64,000 nt of DNA, taken from the NCBI RefSeq assembly GCF_014195635.1, contig NZ_JACICC010000005.1, positions 248,001 through 312,000 on the forward strand. Direction: 5' to 3'. The stretch is from Pseudochelatococcus contaminans (lineage in GTDB: Bacteria > Pseudomonadota > Alphaproteobacteria > Rhizobiales > Beijerinckiaceae). The notes under the pieces are model-generated. The model was not told where the DNA came from, ran no database searches, and saw only the letters and a program-made list of their open reading frames with translations. How positions within the stretch are numbered: the first letter of the stretch is position 1; each line of letters begins with the position of its first letter. Below are positions 48,952 to 59,558 of this stretch, in pieces. The translations under genes were made by a program, and so were the position numbers.

Positions 48952-49383
48952 CTAGAGATGCACGATCTCAACGTTAGGCCATTTTGTTGCTAAGTATTCT
49001 GCGACAAGTCGTCGATGACAGTGGTGCGGCTTGTCCTCGCTGCACAACAGGCATCCACCTTCAATTTTCTCCTTGTCGATCATCTCGATCTGGCGTCGCG
49101 ATATCAGATCCCGAAATCTTGCGGCATAACTGTTCCAGTCTCCCCCTCTTACCTTGAAATCTTCGAACATATCCTTCGTCGGTGCGAGTTCCGGCAGATG
49201 CTCATATTCCATTCCACACAGGGCTTCGGAAAAATATCTCAGGTCGTCACGCTTCGCGAAGCCTGATAACTGTGAAACATTATTGAGGCGAACATCGACA
49301 AGCCGTTTGGCGCCGGAGTCTCTCAACCTCGTGAAGAAGTGCTGAGCCGATGACTTGGTGAACCCAATGGTGAATATTCTCAT
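48952..49383 (-). CDS. DUF488-family protein
   Basis: 143 residues. Opening MRIFTIGFTKSSAQHFFTRL and DVRLNNVSQLSGFAKRDDL, closing CLLCSEDKPHHCHRRLVAEYL, the conserved C..C.CHR.L block of DUF488. The Cys/His pattern suggests metal or redox function; biochemical role unknown. Such genes are frequent on genomic islands. 165 bp downstream of uvrB; the space between holds nothing I can name. Confidence 0.82.
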   Translation of the reverse strand: MRIFTIGFTKSSAQHFFTRLRDSGAKRLVDVRLNNVSQLSGFAKRDDLRYFSEALCGMEYEHLPELAPTKDMFEDFKVRGGDWNSYAARFRDLISRRQIEMIDKEKIEGGCLLCSEDKPHHCHRRLVAEYLATKWPNVEIVHL

Positions 49384-49548
49384 CGTCCTGATCTACCCAA
49401 GATCCCCAGCCTCACGGATCTGTGCTGCCGAAGCCCGTATTTGCGTCGGACGAACCATCGTTCCAGGAAAAATACCTCTTTGCTCATTAATGAATGTACT
49501 TCAGCGGGTGGCCAGAACGCTTCAGATACCGATCCACGTCTAATGTGA

Positions 49549-51525
49549 TCATAGATAGATAAACTGGCCATATAGCTTGTCCAGGCGAAGGCGAATGTCT
49601 TCCGCCAGTGCGTCGTCGCCGGTGTCGACGGCCGACAGCAGACGATGCTCTGCCTCGCCGATCCGATTACAAAGCTCCGAGAGGTTGGCACAGAACGCTT
49701 CCGAGTGAACTGAAGGTTCGGACGCCGGAGATTGCTCGGAGGCGATTTTTCGGATGGATGAAGAGGGGGTGACGCCATGCTCTTCGTTAAAGGCAATCTG
49801 ACGCTGCCTTCGATCGATTGTTTCATCCATTGCCTGTTTCATTGCCGGTGTCACCACATCAGCGTAAAGGATTGCCTTCCCGTTGACGTTCCTGGCGGCT
49901 CTGCCGATCATCTGAATCAGAGTCGGCGCCGTTCGTAGGAAGCCCGCGCGATCTGCGTTGAGAATCGCGATCAGGGATGCCTCGGGAATATCCAGTCCCT
50001 CGCGCAAGAGACTTATACCGATCAGGACATCAAACTCGCCGGCGCGAAGGCCGTTTATGATCTCAATCCGGTCTTCCGTCTTAATATCGGAGTGCAGATA
50101 CCGCGCCCGAACGCCCTTGCTTTCAAGGAAGGCATGAAGATTTTCCGTGGCGACCTTCGTGAGCGTCGTCACCAGCACCCGCTCGTTTCTGGCCGCACGC
50201 TCGGTAATCTCGCGCAGCAGATCGTCGATGTCTCCCTCGCAGGGACGGACTTCGACTTCAGGGTCCAGCAGGCCGGTGGGTCTCACGATCTGGTCAACGA
50301 CGCGATCCTGCGAAATATTCAGCTCATATGCGGCAGGGGTTGCGGAAACGAAGATCGTCTGCGGCTTCATGGCCTCGAACTGCCTGAAGCTCAGAGGATG
50401 ATTGTTCTTGGAGGACGGCAGACGGAAGCCGAACTCGATCAACGTGTCCTTGCGACTCTGATCGCCGCTATACATGGCCGAGATCTGCGGAATCATCACA
50501 TGGGATTCATCGACGAACAGAAGGCCATCCTTCGGGAGGTAGTCGAGCAAGGTGATCGGAGGAAGGGAGGGATCGCGGCCACTCAGATAGCAGGCGTAGT
50601 TTTCCATGCCCGAGCAGTATCCGACCTGCCGCAGCATTTCGGCGTCGTTCGTAATCCGCTCATATAGGCGTTCCGCTTCCACATGGCGGTTTTCGCTGTT
50701 TAACTGAGCAACACGCCTTTCCATCTCTTCAAGGATCGCCGTGGCGGCGGTTTCCACCTGGCTTGCCGAGGCTGCCAGAACCGTCTTCGGCGAGACAAGA
50801 TAGTGAGCGATGCTCTCCAGTTGTTGTCCGGTAGCTGCGTCGATCCAGTCAAGGGTCTCGATCACGCCATTCGACAACCTGAGACGAATGGCCTTGTATT
50901 CCGAATCCGCTGGAAAGACCTCGACCATATCGCCGGTAACGCGATAGGTTCCACGCTTCAGCTTGTGCTCGGTACGATCATACTGCAATCGGGCAAAGCC
51001 ATGAAGAAGCTCGTTCAGGCTCAACCTCGCGCCCGGCGAGAGCGGAACCTGCAATGCCCGATAATCGTCGGGATCGCCCATTCCGTAGATGGACGACACC
51101 GAAGCGACGACGATGGTGTCTCGACGCTCGATGAGCGATTTCGTCGTGGACAGGCGCAGGCGCTCCAGATGGTCGTTGATCGCGGAATCTTTCGGGATGA
51201 ACCGATCACTACCCGGCAGATATACTTCCGGCTGGAAGTAGTCATAGTATGAAACGAAATACTCCACCGCGTTCTCAGGGAAGAACTGTTTCATTTCGTC
51301 ATAAAGCTGCGCGGTCAGCGTCTTGTTCGGCGCCAGGATCAGGGTGGGCCGCTTCAGGCGATGAATCACATTGGCCATTGTGAAGGTCTTGCCCGATCCG
51401 GTGATCCCCTTCAGGGTCTGATGATGCGCCCCCTCTTCGATGCCTGAGATCAGCCGTGCGATGGCTTCGGGCTGATCGCCCGAGGGGGTATATTGAGAGT
51501 GCAAAATGAAAACGCCGGTAGACAT
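49549..51525 (-). CDS. uvrB: UvrB-like excinuclease subunit B (probable second copy)
   Basis: 658 residues. Helicase motif I LKGITGSGKTFTMANVIHRL, beta-hairpin VEYFVSYYDYFQPEVYLPGS, motif II LFVDESHVMIP, motif VI QMIGRAARNVNGKAILYADV. The C-terminal UVR segment (LCNRIGEAEHRLLSAVDTG; AEDIRLRLDKLYGQF) is present but diverged. Alphaproteobacterial housekeeping UvrB proteins are usually longer, so this is probably an extra, island-borne copy; whether a second uvrB exists lies outside the window. It would recognise bulky DNA damage with UvrA. Confidence 0.88.
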   Translation of the reverse strand: MSTGVFILHSQYTPSGDQPEAIARLISGIEEGAHHQTLKGITGSGKTFTMANVIHRLKRPTLILAPNKTLTAQLYDEMKQFFPENAVEYFVSYYDYFQPEVYLPGSDRFIPKDSAINDHLERLRLSTTKSLIERRDTIVVASVSSIYGMGDPDDYRALQVPLSPGARLSLNELLHGFARLQYDRTEHKLKRGTYRVTGDMVEVFPADSEYKAIRLRLSNGVIETLDWIDAATGQQLESIAHYLVSPKTVLAASASQVETAATAILEEMERRVAQLNSENRHVEAERLYERITNDAEMLRQVGYCSGMENYACYLSGRDPSLPPITLLDYLPKDGLLFVDESHVMIPQISAMYSGDQSRKDTLIEFGFRLPSSKNNHPLSFRQFEAMKPQTIFVSATPAAYELNISQDRVVDQIVRPTGLLDPEVEVRPCEGDIDDLLREITERAARNERVLVTTLTKVATENLHAFLESKGVRARYLHSDIKTEDRIEIINGLRAGEFDVLIGISLLREGLDIPEASLIAILNADRAGFLRTAPTLIQMIGRAARNVNGKAILYADVVTPAMKQAMDETIDRRQRQIAFNEEHGVTPSSSIRKIASEQSPASEPSVHSEAFCANLSELCNRIGEAEHRLLSAVDTGDDALAEDIRLRLDKLYGQFIYL

Positions 51526-51676
51526 TAGAAACCCTCCTGCAAGCGTCGTTTCATGGTGAATATCTTCCCGGCATTACTGCCATTAGAACCTAAATACCGG
51601 TAGGCTCCGGCAATCCGGTCTTTGGAGGCGAGGCATGCTTCGTGAGCGCCTTTCGCACCCGAATTAGGTTGTCGGG

Positions 51677-53023
51677 TCATGTTCGATCCCTCCGATCCGG
51701 AAGCCCAGGGTCGCTATGAGAGTTCCTGATCCGCCGAACGGTCCACCATATCGCGAGCAGGACCACGGGAACGAGGGCAGAAATTACCAGTTCGGGTGAA
51801 ACGATATCGTGGTACCCTGGGAGGCCCTTTATGAGATAGGACAATAGTCCAATGACATAGTAGGAAATTGCCGCGACAGACAGACCTTCTACGGTCTGCT
51901 GAAGCCGCAGTTGCAGCCTCGCCCTATTGTTCATGGAGGCCAGCAGATCGCTGTTCTGTCGTTCGAGTTGCACATCGATCCAGGATCGAAGCAGCGTCGT
52001 TGCGCGCGCCAGCTTGTCGGACAGGTTGGCCTGACGCTCTTCAATAGAACGGCAGGTTCGCATTGCCGGAGCAATCCTGCGATGTAGGAAACTGCGCCAA
52101 CGATAGCAGCCGGGGACGAAAGTCTCGCCGAGTGCGGTCAGCCGTTCCTCGACGATTTCATAATAGGCGCGGCTGGCGCCAAAGCGGTAGAGGCTCGACG
52201 CCGTGTCGGCCTCAAGCGTTGCCGACAGGTCCGTCAAGCTGGACAGCAGCTCCTCGCTGTTGCGGCGCGCGGACTGGCGCATCTCGTCGGTGATGGCGGC
52301 AAGTCGCTTCTCGATCTCCCGCAGATGCGGTCCAAGCTGTTGGGTCATCGGGATGCTGAGAAGGGCAAGCGTCCTATAGGTTTCGATTTCGAGAAGCCGT
52401 TGGGCCAGGGCGCCAAGCCGTATTGGCGTTAGCCCCCGATCCAGAATGACAATTCGCGTCAGGCCATCGCTGTCCTGACGGAAATCGGTAATGATATCGG
52501 CCATGCCATCCTCGACAAGCGAGTGGCAGCGGCTGACCGGATCGAAGCGATCTATGTAAGACTGCGCACTCTCCTCAGTCCAGGTCACGACATCCAGACG
52601 GATACCCGATACGATCGGCCCAGGCGGGATGAAGCCATGTTTGAAGGGATCGAGACCCACCGGATTCCCGGTCTCAGGGTCAAGAGGTGCGCACCACAGG
52701 TAGGTGAAGAACTCAGTGTGCTTCTCGCGATGCAGATCGCCCTGCTCGAATGTCAGGCCGTGAAGGGGAGTGCTCTGATCCGGTAGTGAGGCGCCCACCC
52801 GGCTCGATAGTTCGGCCAGGGTTTCGCGATCCTTCGCCAGATTGCCTTCGTTCATGAAGGCAAGTTGCACCAAGGCGCGCGGAGCTTCTACCAAGGGAAA
52901 CGGGCGGGCATGAAGCTCATCTAGGGCAATCTTCCTGCTACCCAAGACTGGCATACCATAGACTGTAGAACTGCCAAGCGGTGTGGCGCCTCCTTCACTC
53001 AACTGACGGTCCTTCCTTGTCAT
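51677..53023 (-). CDS. DUF3422-family membrane protein
   Basis: 448 residues from ATG 53021-53023 (AAGAAG before it); ATG 53045-53047 is possible but has no ribosome site and overlaps more of ndh. Family blocks: LDELHARPFPLVEAPRALVQ, HTEFFTYLWCAPL, and a central helical region (residues about 240-370). Two membrane spans near the C-terminus (AAISYYVIGLLSYLIKGL; LVISALVPVVLLAIWWTVRR). Function unknown. Overlaps the 3' end of the NDH-2 gene, so it may serve with that dehydrogenase in the membrane. Confidence 0.8.
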   Translation of the reverse strand: MTRKDRQLSEGGATPLGSSTVYGMPVLGSRKIALDELHARPFPLVEAPRALVQLAFMNEGNLAKDRETLAELSSRVGASLPDQSTPLHGLTFEQGDLHREKHTEFFTYLWCAPLDPETGNPVGLDPFKHGFIPPGPIVSGIRLDVVTWTEESAQSYIDRFDPVSRCHSLVEDGMADIITDFRQDSDGLTRIVILDRGLTPIRLGALAQRLLEIETYRTLALLSIPMTQQLGPHLREIEKRLAAITDEMRQSARRNSEELLSSLTDLSATLEADTASSLYRFGASRAYYEIVEERLTALGETFVPGCYRWRSFLHRRIAPAMRTCRSIEERQANLSDKLARATTLLRSWIDVQLERQNSDLLASMNNRARLQLRLQQTVEGLSVAAISYYVIGLLSYLIKGLPGYHDIVSPELVISALVPVVLLAIWWTVRRIRNSHSDPGLPDRRDRT

Positions 53024-54353
53024 TCTTCTTTGCGGCGCCGTAACCATCGTAGTTGTTATAAGTAATCAGCCGGGAACCACGATATCCCATACCATGCGTC
53101 CACAACCAGCTTAGCGCAACGCTAAGACGATTCTGCACCCCGATCAGGAAGTAGATGTGAATGAGCTTCCACATCCACCATGCCAGTGTGCCGCGCAGCC
53201 GGATCCGCCCCATGTCGACGACGGCAAGACGGCTGCCTATCGTCGCCAGATTGCCCTGATGCCGATAGCGGAAAGGCGTGGTGGTCTTAGAGCCCCGCAT
53301 CCGCTGACGGATCAGCCGCGCCACATATTGCCCTGCCTGCTTGGCCGCGGGAGCGAGGCCGGGGACGGGCTTTCCGTCCGGGCCGGTAGCAGCCGCGGTG
53401 TCGCCAATCACGAAAATGTCGCGCTGGCCGGGCACTGTCAGGTCAGGTCCGACGATGACACGCCCGGCGCGATCAGCTTCCGCATTCAGCCAGCGCGCAG
53501 CCGGTGATGCCTGCACGCCAGCCGCCCACAGGATCGTCTGAGCGGGGACAAGCGCACCATCGACAATGACGCCATCGGACGAGCAGTCCGTAACCGGCAT
53601 GCCGAGCCTGACCTCGACACCCAGCTTTTCCAGCGCCTGGCGCGTATAGGCGGACATATCCTCCGGGAAGACCGACAGGAGGCGTTGCCCCGCCTCGATC
53701 AGCACCACGCGCGTCGCATCAGGGTCGATGATGCGAAAATCGTGCGCGAGCGTCCGATGGGCGAGTTCCGCTATCGTGCCAGCAAGCTCCACGCCGCTTG
53801 GTCCGCCTCCGATGATGACGAAAGTCTGCAAGGCGGCTCGCCGGGCGGTGTCAGTTTCGCGCTCGGCTTCCTCGAAAGCCAGCAGGACACGGCGACGGAT
53901 GGTCGTCGCGTCTTCGAGCGATTTCAGGCCGGGCGCGAAAGGCTCCCATTCGTCATGGCCGAAATAGGAATGCGTCGCCCCCGTCGCGATGACGAGCGTG
54001 TCGTAGGCAAGCGCCGGGCCGTCCTCCAGGAGGACGTGCCGCTCGTCCGTATCGACATGCCGGACCTCACCGAGCAAGGTGCGCACGTCCCTGCGCTTGC
54101 GGAAGAGCGCGCGGATCGGCCATGCGATGTCTGACGGCGACAGCGAAGCGCCTGCGACCTGATAGAGCAGCGGCTGGAAAAGGTGATGGTTGCGGCGGTC
54201 GACAAGGGTGACGGCGACACCGCTTCCGGCGAGCCTCTGCACAACCTCCAGCCCACCGAAGCCTGCCCCCACGACCACCACACGATGGCGACCTGAGGCG
54301 GTCTCAAGGCCCGATGCGGTTTCGCGCATGGGCGAAGATGCTGGCGCGGTCAT
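52995..54353 (-). CDS. ndh: Type II NADH dehydrogenase (NDH-2)
   Basis: 452 residues from ATG 54351-54353, overlapping the fghA stop (ATGA); the frame opens 40 codons earlier. FAD site VVVVGAGFGGLEVVQRLAGS, NADH site FVIIGGGPSGVELAGTIAEL, active region LYQVAGASLSPSDIAWPIRA, second FAD contact DIFVIGDTAAATGPDGKPVP, C-terminal membrane-binding part (LAWWMWKLIHIYFLIGVQNR). Non-pumping quinone reductase. Coupling to fghA suggests it reoxidises NADH made by formaldehyde oxidation. Confidence 0.88.
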   Translation of the reverse strand: MTAPASSPMRETASGLETASGRHRVVVVGAGFGGLEVVQRLAGSGVAVTLVDRRNHHLFQPLLYQVAGASLSPSDIAWPIRALFRKRRDVRTLLGEVRHVDTDERHVLLEDGPALAYDTLVIATGATHSYFGHDEWEPFAPGLKSLEDATTIRRRVLLAFEEAERETDTARRAALQTFVIIGGGPSGVELAGTIAELAHRTLAHDFRIIDPDATRVVLIEAGQRLLSVFPEDMSAYTRQALEKLGVEVRLGMPVTDCSSDGVIVDGALVPAQTILWAAGVQASPAARWLNAEADRAGRVIVGPDLTVPGQRDIFVIGDTAAATGPDGKPVPGLAPAAKQAGQYVARLIRQRMRGSKTTTPFRYRHQGNLATIGSRLAVVDMGRIRLRGTLAWWMWKLIHIYFLIGVQNRLSVALSWLWTHGMGYRGSRLITYNNYDGYGAAKKNDKEGPSVE

Positions 54354-55180
54354 TGGAACAGCGCCGCTGCATGATGGGCCATATGCTCGTCGATGAAACT
54401 CGCGATGAAATAGTAGCTGTGGTCGTATCCGGGCCTCTGACGGAGGATCAGCGGATGTTCCGCTGCCTCGCACGCTGCTTGCAGGAGACTCGGACGCAAC
54501 TCACGATCTGCAAACTCGTCATCAAGACCCTGATCGATCAGCAGCGGCAGGCGCTCTCGGACGGTCTTGATGAGTTCGATGGTATCATATTGCTCCCACG
54601 CAGAACGGTCATCGCCGAGATATGCCGTGAAAGCGCGCTCGCCCCAAGGCGCCTGGCTCGGCGCGACGATTGGCGAAAAAGCCGATACGCTGCGATAGCG
54701 TCCGGGATTGCGCAGTGCCGCGACGAGTGCGCCATGTCCGCCCATGGAATGCCCCGCAATCGCGCGACGGTCATCGGCCGGAAATGTGGCTTCGATCAGT
54801 GCCGGTAATTCCTCGACGACGTAATCATACATGCGGTAATTGGCAGCCCAGGGCTGCTGCGTCGCATTGACGTAGAAGCCTGCGCCATGCCCAAGATCAT
54901 AGCTGGGATCGTCTGCCACGCTTTCGCCTCGTGGGCTGGTGTCCGGCGTGACGATCATGATCCCATGCTCCGCCGCGAAACGCTGCGCGCCGGACTTGGT
55001 GATGAAATTCTGCTCGGTGCAGGTCAGGCCGGACAGCCAATACAGCACCGGCACGCGACCGTCCTTGACCTGGGGAGGCAGATAGACGCCGACCTTCATC
55101 GGACAACCCAGGCTGATCGAGTCATGCTGATAGACGTCCTGCCAACCGCCGAAGCTGGCGTGATGTTCGACACGTTCCAT
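54350..55180 (-). CDS. fghA: S-formylglutathione hydrolase
   Basis: 276 residues, esterase-D fold. Nucleophile GHSMGGHGALVAALRNP (Ser), conserved YWLSGLTCTEQNFITKSGAQ, DTSPRG and the His near the end in RQRPGYDHSYYFIASFIDEH. Splits S-formylglutathione to formate and glutathione, the step after AdhC. Same strand and same region as adhC, with the VOC gene between. Confidence 0.94.
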   Translation of the reverse strand: MERVEHHASFGGWQDVYQHDSISLGCPMKVGVYLPPQVKDGRVPVLYWLSGLTCTEQNFITKSGAQRFAAEHGIMIVTPDTSPRGESVADDPSYDLGHGAGFYVNATQQPWAANYRMYDYVVEELPALIEATFPADDRRAIAGHSMGGHGALVAALRNPGRYRSVSAFSPIVAPSQAPWGERAFTAYLGDDRSAWEQYDTIELIKTVRERLPLLIDQGLDDEFADRELRPSLLQAACEAAEHPLILRQRPGYDHSYYFIASFIDEHMAHHAAALFQ

Positions 55181-55325
55181 TTTTGTTTCCTTGCTTCGAC
55201 GGTTGGTGGACGGTGTGCCGATAGGCTCCTGTTCATGGCTGTTGTGCGGGGGAAGCGCCGGCGGCTGTTTCAGCGCCGGCGACAGCCAGTCATAGGGTTG
55301 CGGGTATCGCCATCACCTTCCGGCC

Positions 55326-55724
55326 TTAGATGAAGGTGTAGGAGCAGACCTTGTTGCCCGCCGGATCGCGCAGATAGGCAGCATAGGCACCCGGCAGGTG
55401 GCCACGGGGGCCAGGCTGGCCTTCGTCAGTGCCACCAGCAGCGAGGCCGGCGGCGTGGAAAGCATCCACTTCGGCGGGCGTCGCGGCAGCAAAGCCGACC
55501 GTCACGCCATTGCTGGAGGGCGCTTCGCCATTACCGGGGCGGGCAATGATGAAAGCGGGCTTTTCGCGACCGTACAGCACCCAACCATTGCCGAAGGGGC
55601 CGAGGTTGTTGATGCCCAGAGCGCCCAAAGCGGCGTCGTAGAACGCTGCCGACTGCTCGACGTCGGCAGCGCCGATGAAGACGTGCGAGAACACGCCGTT
55701 GCCGGAGATAACGGGGTCAGCCAT
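55326..55724 (-). CDS. VOC-superfamily (glyoxalase/bleomycin-resistance-like) protein
   Basis: 132 residues, a single VOC module: FSHVFIGAADVEQSAAFYDA at the start, AFIIARPGNGEAPSSNGVTV, then AAYLRDPAGNKVCSYTF with the last metal ligand region. Lies between adhC and fghA on the same strand, so it probably takes part in glutathione adduct chemistry; similar VOC genes are common in such clusters. Substrate unknown. Confidence 0.85.
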   Translation of the reverse strand: MADPVISGNGVFSHVFIGAADVEQSAAFYDAALGALGINNLGPFGNGWVLYGREKPAFIIARPGNGEAPSSNGVTVGFAAATPAEVDAFHAAGLAAGGTDEGQPGPRGHLPGAYAAYLRDPAGNKVCSYTFI

Positions 55725-55776
55725 GATATTCTTCCTTGAGGTTAGTTATTGAAGTTAACAGACTTGATTTGTCGGA

Positions 55777-57000
<1,224 letters not shown>

Positions 57001-57174
57001 GAATGCAAGAGGATGTCCAAATCAAGGATTGCCAGGGAGTGAAGGGAGGTTAGAGACTCGGAAAACCGCAGTAGCTGGCCGATAGTGCGGTCCGGAATGG
57101 TTTGGCTCGTCGATCTGGCGGCGTGCGCGATTGGCAAGCCAAGATTGGCATTCTTGCGTCAAGCCGTCCTGCGA

Positions 57175-57216
57175 AACCGGAATGCCCCCCGATCATGATC
57201 GTGAGACATTCCGGTT
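57175..57216 (-). terminator. Hairpin downstream of fdhA
   Basis: Stem AACCGGAATG / CATTCCGGTT, 10 bp perfect, with a 22-base loop that itself contains the palindrome GATCATGATC. It starts 8 bp past the fdhA stop. Only a short U-run follows on the minus strand (GGTTTCG), so termination may be partial, letting fdhA transcripts reach adhC. Confidence 0.5.
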
Positions 57217-57223
57217 GTGAGGA

Positions 57224-58435
57224 TCAGTGCTTCACCGAGCCATGGGGATCGATGACGTACTTGAATGCAGATCCGTCATCGAACTCCTTGTAGGCCGCCG
57301 GGGCATCCTCCAGGGCGATGAACTTGATATTCATCATCGGGGTCAGATAGGGCATCCGATCATTCAGGATCGCCCGCATGAGGGCATGGTTGTAATTCGC
57401 GGTCGGCGACTGACCCGCCGACATGCGCGGCGACTTGATCCAGCCACTGGCCCAATCGACTTCCATGCTGCCTTTTTTGCTGAGCGGATCTTTGGAGATC
57501 GGATTGGGGCAGTAAACGCCGACCGTGCTGGTCATCCCACCGAAACGGACATATTTCAGGAGCGCGTTGGTCACGGCATTCTCGACGATCTTGTCGGAAT
57601 CCGGCCCGAAGCCTCGACAGTCCAGCCCCACATAGTCGATTACGCGATCGACCTGACGCTTGCCGGTGATGCGTTCGAGGTGGTCCTCGATCGGCGTCCC
57701 GTCCGACAGGTTGATGGTTTCGATCCCGTGCGGCTTGAGCAGGTCGAGCCGCTCCTGAATGAAGTCGGCGACGATAATGGCGCCTGCGCCCAGCAGTCGC
57801 GCGCAAGCAGCACCCGCACGACCGACAGGCCCCGCGCCGAAGATCAGCACATTCTCACCGACGATATAGGAGGGCTGCGCCGGCCAGTCGGGTGCGGCGA
57901 AACCATGGAACGCGGTCGGCAGCACGTCCGACAGCAGCGTCAGATCACGGATCTTCTCCATGGCCGCGTCCTTGTCAGGGAAGGCCAGTAGGTTGAAATC
58001 CGCATAGGGGACGAACAGGTAGTCCCCTTGCCCACCGGTCCAACCGCCCAGGTTGAAGCCATAGGCTCCGCAATCGACTTCGGGATTGGTGTTTTCGCAC
58101 ACCTCCGAGCGCATGTGCTTGCAGTTGTAGCAGCGCCCGCAGCCCACGTTGAAGGGGACAGATACGATGTCGCCGACCTTGATATACTCGACATCAGAGC
58201 CGACCTCGATCACCTCGCCGGTCATCTCATGGCCCATCGTCATTCCCTTGGGGACTTCGAACGACCCTCTATAGATATGGAGGTCGCTGCCGCAGATGTT
58301 CGTGGTGACGATCTTGAGAATGGCGCCGTGCGGTGCCCTCTTGCCCTGCGGGGTAATCAGCTCCGGGAATTTGAAGGTGTTGACCTTCATTTCCATCGGT
58401 TTCTCGAAGGTTACGATCCGGTTGCCGGTAGCCAT
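57224..58435 (-). CDS. fdhA: Glutathione-independent formaldehyde dehydrogenase-like zinc ADH
   Basis: 403 residues of the PFDH branch of zinc alcohol dehydrogenases (bound NAD, Pseudomonas type). AGGAG before the ATG. Catalytic zinc TTNICGSDLHIYRG and MTMGHEMTGEVIEVGSD; structural zinc CGRCYNCKHMRSEVC; the branch insert YGFNLGGWTGGQGDYLFVPY; nucleotide motif VLIFGAGPVGRAGAACARL; and QSPTANYNHALMRAILNDR. It parallels P. putida FdhA block by block but is diverged, so a related aldehyde is possible. A second route for formaldehyde beside adhC-fghA. Confidence 0.83.
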   Translation of the reverse strand: MATGNRIVTFEKPMEMKVNTFKFPELITPQGKRAPHGAILKIVTTNICGSDLHIYRGSFEVPKGMTMGHEMTGEVIEVGSDVEYIKVGDIVSVPFNVGCGRCYNCKHMRSEVCENTNPEVDCGAYGFNLGGWTGGQGDYLFVPYADFNLLAFPDKDAAMEKIRDLTLLSDVLPTAFHGFAAPDWPAQPSYIVGENVLIFGAGPVGRAGAACARLLGAGAIIVADFIQERLDLLKPHGIETINLSDGTPIEDHLERITGKRQVDRVIDYVGLDCRGFGPDSDKIVENAVTNALLKYVRFGGMTSTVGVYCPNPISKDPLSKKGSMEVDWASGWIKSPRMSAGQSPTANYNHALMRAILNDRMPYLTPMMNIKFIALEDAPAAYKEFDDGSAFKYVIDPHGSVKH

Positions 58436-58835
58436 CAGATATCTCCTACGTTCTTTTCAGTGCCCCCTAAGCATTGATGAGAATAAAATTTGACGCGCCT
58501 CAATCTGCCGAGCCGAATAACTTCGACACAGCACAATAACGCCGTTGAGTGGCTCATCATTACCGTAGAAGCAGGATGCCCTCGCTTCTTCGTCGCGGCA
58601 AACTCGAAGATTCTATCCCAGGATCAGAAATTTCTATGAACACGCCGCGAGATGATGGCGGCTGCGTCAAAACAATACGATATAACATATCACAAACGTA
58701 GCGACATAATGCCTGTCGAAGAGAAGGAGCAGTTAAAGTTCATCGAGGCGCCTTCCACGCACACTCATCCGGCATTAGTTGTGTTGGCGGAACGCGGCCA
58801 GTCTAGTTATCATTCCTAGACAGAAAGGAGTCCTT
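58436..58835. promoter_or_regulatory. Divergent control region between fdhA and the SDR gene
   Basis: 400 bp without a gene. Two small palindromes: GATAT-aac-ATATC (about 58679-58691) in an AT-rich patch, and GTCTAG-N9-CTAGAC (58801-58821) immediately before the SDR ribosome site AAAGGAG. The second has LysR-like spacing and would sit on the SDR promoter or leader; the LysR gene at 59559 is the obvious partner. No FrmR-type site seen here. Confidence 0.4.
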
Positions 58836-59510
58836 ATGAAGCGCGCGATTGTAACAGGAGGGTCTGGGCTGATCGGTCAGGAGATATGCTCCGCCTTGTT
58901 GAGTGATGGATGGGAAGTCGCATCGTTTGATCTGAAGGAGGGGGCAATCGGTCAGCAGATTTATTGCGATCTTTCGAGCGAAAAATCTGTAACCGAAGCT
59001 TTCCGCACCCTTGGCTGGGATCAACTAGACTTGCTCGTCAACAATGGCGGGCTTGTTTACGACACATTCATGCAGCTCGGGGACACCTCACTCGAACAGT
59101 GGAACAACACTATCGGTAGCCATCTGACAGGGGCCTTTTTGATGTCGCGAGCGGCATCGCCCCTACTCACCGGCGGTGGTTCAATTGTCATGATGGCTTC
59201 CACGCGCGCGTTGATGTCGGAAGGCGTCGACTTTGCCTATGCCGCTGCAAAGGGTGGCATGGTGGCACTCGCGCAGGCGCTAGCTGTGCAACTTGGCCCA
59301 AAAATTCGGGTCAATACAATCGCACCTGGTTGGATCACGAACGAAACAAATCTGCGCGCCGAGGACGAGGCGCAGCATCCGGTGGGCCGGGTCGGTCGTC
59401 CCCAGGACATTGCCGAGGCCGTTCTATATCTGGCGTCGGCCGGCTTTGTTACGGGGCAAACGCTTGTGGTCGACGGCGGGATGACCAAGAAAATGATCTA
59501 CGTGGAATAG
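58836..59510 (+). CDS. Short-chain dehydrogenase/reductase
   Basis: 224 residues from ATG 58836, AAAGGAG 5 bases upstream. Cofactor motif VTGGSGLIGQEICSALLSDG (TGGxGxIG), NNGG in LLVNNGGLVYDTFM, catalytic Ser in SIVMMASTRALMSEG and the YxxxK in DFAYAAAKGGMVALA. Shorter than most SDRs (about 250). A reductase of aldehyde or keto groups; substrate not readable. Converges with the LysR gene. Confidence 0.86.
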   Translation: MKRAIVTGGSGLIGQEICSALLSDGWEVASFDLKEGAIGQQIYCDLSSEKSVTEAFRTLGWDQLDLLVNNGGLVYDTFMQLGDTSLEQWNNTIGSHLTGAFLMSRAASPLLTGGGSIVMMASTRALMSEGVDFAYAAAKGGMVALAQALAVQLGPKIRVNTIAPGWITNETNLRAEDEAQHPVGRVGRPQDIAEAVLYLASAGFVTGQTLVVDGGMTKKMIYVE

Positions 59511-59520
59511 CGGGTCGCGG

Positions 59521-59556
59521 GACCGTTCATGCCGCGTTGCCACGGCATGAACGGTC
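59521..59556. terminator. Bidirectional hairpin between SDR and LysR genes
   Basis: Perfect 14-bp stem GACCGTTCATGCCG / CGGCATGAACGGTC with 8-base loop, filling the 48-bp space between the convergent stops at 59510 and 59559. No strong U-run on either side, but position and stability fit a shared terminator. Confidence 0.7.
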
Positions 59557-59558
59557 GG

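Noticed and set aside
49380-49826. 149-codon minus-strand ORF overlapping the 3' end of uvrB
   Set aside because: More than half of it lies in another frame of uvrB, and the remainder matches nothing.
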